A stretch of 64,000 nt of DNA, taken from positions 124,001 to 188,000 of the forward strand of contig NZ_JONU01000008.1 in assembly GCF_000711985.1 (NCBI RefSeq). The letters run 5' to 3'. This document shows positions 61,035 to 64,000 of the stretch, piece by piece. Origin of the DNA: Rheinheimera texasensis DSM 17496 (lineage in GTDB: Bacteria > Pseudomonadota > Gammaproteobacteria > Enterobacterales > Alteromonadaceae). Both the position numbers and the translations under genes were made by a program. How positions within the stretch are numbered: the first letter of the stretch is position 1; every line of letters starts with the position of its first letter. The notes under the pieces are model-generated. The model saw nothing but the letters and a program-made list of their open reading frames with translations. It made no database searches and was not told the origin of the DNA.

Positions 61035-63569
61035 TTATTTGATAGCGCAACGGGCATAAGTACAGAGTGTTGCCATAGCACGGGCGTCACTGCTGGTAAC
61101 CACGCCATCTTTGTTAAAATCGTATTCCAAACCCAGTTTCGTTCCTGTTTTCAGTAATTTGTTAAATAATGTGATGTCGTTATTATCGACGTCACCGTCT
61201 TTATCAAGGTCAGCCGGGTTCGCTGCTTTTAACGCCAGTTCAACGACCACAGGGTCATGGTCAGAACCGCGGAATGCTGAAGGCTGATAGAAGTCCGCCT
61301 GCTGCTGCACGGTTTTATCTTCCAGGTTGAAGTCAAATACAGTGCTTTCGTCGGCATTGATATGCCATTCCATCGCATAAGTCACTTGTGGTGACAGCGC
61401 GGCGCTGGCTAACGCATGGTCGAGATAACCACTTTCGCCACCAAACAGGTAAGAGTAACCACGGTTGCCCTGGAATTTCTCTACCAGATTGACGAAGCCT
61501 TTGTTGGTCAGCGTTACAATCGGGTCTTCTTTGGCATAAGCGTTTAAGTCACCCATGATCAACACGTCTTTGTCAGCAGAACCGGTTGGATTGGTTGCCA
61601 GCCATGCGGTCAGCTCAGTGGCTGCCTGCACCCGGGTTGCATTCCAGCAGCTCTGGCCGTCTTTGAGATCACGGTCAGGGTTGGTGGAACCACTTGGGCA
61701 GCTGCCTTTCGACTTGAAGTGGTTCACGGCGAAAGTGAAGACTTCATTGTTGGCGTTTTGTCTAAAGGTTTGCACCAGCGGCTGGCGATTGCCATAACCA
61801 AATACGCCGGCATTGGTGGTCACGGCATTGCCGACCGGCGTCACTTTGGCCGGTTTATATAACATGCCCACACTGATCTCATCGGTACCCAGCTGCGTGG
61901 TACCAGGCACCTGGACATACTGGTAAGTACCAGCGCCCAGCTGCTGATTCAGCCGGCTGACCAAATCCACGATGGCACTTTGACTACCGTAGCCGTCGTT
62001 TTCAATTTCCATCAGGCCAACGACATCGGCGTTGATGCTGCTTAACGCGGTCACGATTTTACTGGCCTGACGTTCAAATTCGACAGCAGAAGAAGCACCA
62101 CGTGAGGTCGGGAAACCACCGCCTGAACCGTCACCATTGAAGTAGTTCAGCACGTTGGCGCTGGCGACTTTCAGGTTGCCCAGGTTACGCAGCACTGGCT
62201 GTTCTTCGCGTGGATTGCTGGCGTTAAACTGCACAGTACCTTCTGGCAATAACCGCCAGGCACTGAAGCTGTAATCCAGAATACCGCTTAAGTTGGCATT
62301 GACGCTGTCGCCAACCCGCACCGGGTTGTTCATATTCAGGCCAGGCGCCGGGTAAATGATGTTGGCCGGGTTCTTCCCATTGGCGAGGTCGTCCAGCACA
62401 ATTTTACTGCGGCTGTTTTGTGACGCCAGCGCCACAGCTTCCGGTGTGCCCGGGCGGAACTGGTTAGTTGGTGTGAACAGGCGTTGTGGCGCTAAAGTCA
62501 GTTCGCCATAAGTACCGAGATTATAGTGATCAGCCACCACCAGTTGTTGCGGGAAGGTCACCTGCATACTTTCCAGGCTTTCCCAGACGCTGAGATTGCT
62601 GACTGGCAGTGTCACGCTGACAGCCTGTGGCACTGTGGCGGTGCCGCAGGCCAGCAGGCCTGAGCGGCGGATTTGGGTTTTAGTGAAGTATTCTTCAACT
62701 TTACCCAGTACCCGCACTTTGTCACCGACGGTCGGATAGTCAGAAGCTGCATCGTTGTAGACAAAAATGCCTTCTGAAGTCGCGGGGTTGTTATCCGAAT
62801 CGCTGGCTTCTTCCTGAATATAAAAACCGGTAGCAAATGCAGTGACGCGGCTTACGACGGCTTCAACGACCACAGTTTTGCCAGCTTCCGGCGAAGCAGC
62901 ACCGCTGCCCTGTACGGCGCTGATCAGCGTCGCGCTGTCGCCACAGTTGCCAATCACCGGGCCTACTGGTGGAACTACCACGCCGCCACCACCGCCACTG
63001 TTACCTGAACCGGTATGGGCGCCGAGATTGGAGAAATCGTCTTTGGCGTAAAAATCCCATTCCACACTTGGGTCAAAGGCATCGCTGCCATTGGCGTCGC
63101 CTTGGGTCACACTGGCTTTGCGGACTAAGGTGCGGTCGTGGGTGAAATTGTTGTTGCTACCCCAGGAAGTGCCTGGGTCAAAGCCGATTTGACCAAATAC
63201 GTCAATTAAATCAGCGCCTTTGAACAGAGCAATCGCATCGTCACCGTTAAAGTTACCGGTGCCGATCGTCAAGTTACTTTTTGCTGCTAACTCTGGTGCA
63301 ACCGGGACGCTCTGTGTACCCGTATCAGTCAGGACCAGTGTACCTTTTGCGGCTAAAGTACCACCGAGGGTGATGGTTTTGCCGGCGTTCAGTGAGCCGT
63401 TGGAATACACTTTGATGGTATAACCGGTCAAATCCAGTGCTACATCGGCCGGATTGTAAATTTCCAGCGCTTTATTGTTCGATGAGCCTTCCACATATTC
63501 AGAGATAAAAGGTTCTGCGTGTACTGCCGGGGCCAGCAGCATCGACAGCAACAACATATTTAGTTTCAT
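61035..63569 (-). CDS. ExeM/NucH-type extracellular nuclease with C-terminal dockerin
   Basis: 844 aa. Signal peptide 1-18, lamin-tail domain (about 20-150: FISEYVEGSSNNKALEIYNP), Gly-rich linker, an OB-fold region (GEVEEYFTKTQIRRSG-like, VLGKVEEYF), and an endonuclease/exonuclease/phosphatase domain (GLMEIENDGYG, FAVNHFKSKGSC, IMGDLNAYAKEDP, GSDHDPVVVEL). The last 60 residues are two F-hand calcium repeats (DLDKDGDVDNNDITLFNKLL and DFNKDGVVTSSDARAMATLC), a type-I dockerin, where Shewanella ExeM has GlyGly-CTERM. It degrades extracellular DNA, for nutrition or biofilm release. Start at 63569. Confidence 0.9.
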   Translation of the reverse strand: MKLNMLLLSMLLAPAVHAEPFISEYVEGSSNNKALEIYNPADVALDLTGYTIKVYSNGSLNAGKTITLGGTLAAKGTLVLTDTGTQSVPVAPELAAKSNLTIGTGNFNGDDAIALFKGADLIDVFGQIGFDPGTSWGSNNNFTHDRTLVRKASVTQGDANGSDAFDPSVEWDFYAKDDFSNLGAHTGSGNSGGGGGVVVPPVGPVIGNCGDSATLISAVQGSGAASPEAGKTVVVEAVVSRVTAFATGFYIQEEASDSDNNPATSEGIFVYNDAASDYPTVGDKVRVLGKVEEYFTKTQIRRSGLLACGTATVPQAVSVTLPVSNLSVWESLESMQVTFPQQLVVADHYNLGTYGELTLAPQRLFTPTNQFRPGTPEAVALASQNSRSKIVLDDLANGKNPANIIYPAPGLNMNNPVRVGDSVNANLSGILDYSFSAWRLLPEGTVQFNASNPREEQPVLRNLGNLKVASANVLNYFNGDGSGGGFPTSRGASSAVEFERQASKIVTALSSINADVVGLMEIENDGYGSQSAIVDLVSRLNQQLGAGTYQYVQVPGTTQLGTDEISVGMLYKPAKVTPVGNAVTTNAGVFGYGNRQPLVQTFRQNANNEVFTFAVNHFKSKGSCPSGSTNPDRDLKDGQSCWNATRVQAATELTAWLATNPTGSADKDVLIMGDLNAYAKEDPIVTLTNKGFVNLVEKFQGNRGYSYLFGGESGYLDHALASAALSPQVTYAMEWHINADESTVFDFNLEDKTVQQQADFYQPSAFRGSDHDPVVVELALKAANPADLDKDGDVDNNDITLFNKLLKTGTKLGLEYDFNKDGVVTSSDARAMATLCTYARCAIK

Positions 63570-63868
63570 GGTGACGTCCATTTGTAAGAACTTGGTTTTA
63601 GTTGTCAGATTCGGTAGGCCCGGGCGGTTATTGTTTTTAGTGTGCTCCGACCAGGGCCTTGTACGTTAAATGACCTTTGTGACAATTTCAATAAACTCTT
63701 ATTAAGATTTTCAGAAAACATTACAGTGACTGTAAAATAAATTGACATTTTTTTTGGCTAAGCTATTGATCTGAGAACAGGAATCTCGCAGCAATTTTAT
63801 TTACACTGAAACATTATTTTTTTAACCGACGCAGCAAAACTGATTTGCTGTGGACCAGAGGGAGCAGT

Positions 63869-64000
63869 ATGCAGGTTAAATCATGGGGTTGGCTGTGGAT
63901 CAGCTGTGCTGTCGTGGCGTTGGTGTGGACTGAACCGGTGTTTGCTGAACAAGGCCGGGTTGAACAGAGACTAGCAGACAGTGGTCCTTGCAGCCGGGTG
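63869..64000 (+). CDS. Secreted protein, N-terminal fragment
   Basis: Only 44 codons are in the window. GGGAGCAGT ribosome site, ATG 63869, then a signal peptide (MQVKSWGWLWISCAVVALVW ... FAEQG). The rest is off the right edge and cannot be assigned. Divergent from the nuclease gene across a 299-bp AT-rich gap with no clear motif. Confidence 0.6.
   Translation, partial: MQVKSWGWLWISCAVVALVWTEPVFAEQGRVEQRLADSGPCSRV

Overview
The window is ordinary chromosome of a gammaproteobacterium. Gene content and order (nagK-nagB-nagA-nagP-nagX, acnB-yacL, argR/mdh, ispB/rplU-rpmA-obgE, lptD-surA-pdxA-rsmA-apaG-apaH, rapA-rluA, amgK-murU beside lptD) together with GlyGly-CTERM and PEP-CTERM sorting signals point to the Alteromonadales/Chromatiaceae group, for example a relative of Rheinheimera or Shewanella. 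The genus is inferred; no rRNA gene is present to settle it. There are no tRNA or rRNA genes, insertion sequences, prophages or CRISPR arrays.

Layout. 1-6800: chitin/N-acetylglucosamine use. A cut-off GH20 hexosaminidase faces a kinase-deaminase-deacetylase-transporter-acyltransferase cluster across a LacI-type operator. 6.8-12.7 kb: a periplasmic binding protein, a Wzi-like outer-membrane protein coupled to coaD, a TetR regulator and an M13 peptidase lipoprotein. 13-17.9 kb: acnB, yacL and glnK-amtB; the last pair is preceded by two NtrC-type sites and a sigma-54-like promoter. 17.9-19.1 kb has no protein gene but encodes, on the minus strand, a large CsrB-type RNA with more than 30 GGA motifs and a 51-bp tandem repeat. 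19.1-25.8 kb: an atypical DyP-peroxidase homologue, argR, mdh, ispB, rplU-rpmA-obgE-folA and a small periplasmic protein. 26-28 kb: a chemoreceptor. 28.1-34.7 kb: a tightly overlapped lptD-surA-pdxA-rsmA-apaG-apaH operon, divergent from amgK-murU-djlA. 37.3-46.7 kb: a small membrane protein, an Aer-like chemoreceptor, a DUF3530 protein, an OmpA-family porin, rapA-rluA and a PIN-PhoH protein. 46.8-57.9 kb: poorly characterised signalling and envelope genes, including a degenerate hybrid-kinase-like protein paired with a membrane sensor, a transglutaminase-like protein paired with a GlyGly-CTERM protein, and a TPR/degenerate-GGDEF protein coupled to a dehydrogenase. 56.6-60.2 kb: an operon of a GGDEF-EAL protein, a DUF3034 protein and a lipoprotein truncated haemoglobin. 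60.4-63.6 kb: an extracellular nuclease carrying a dockerin, followed by a cohesin-like PEP-CTERM protein. A secreted protein begins at the right edge.

The observations most worth following are the CsrB-type RNA with its tandem expansion and UvrY/GacA-like box, the nuclease-dockerin/cohesin-PEP-CTERM pair, the DyP homologue lacking its distal arginine, and the degenerate kinase/sensor pair. Where a start differs from the longest reading frame I give the reason in the entry. All assignments were made by eye from sequence; no database search was run.
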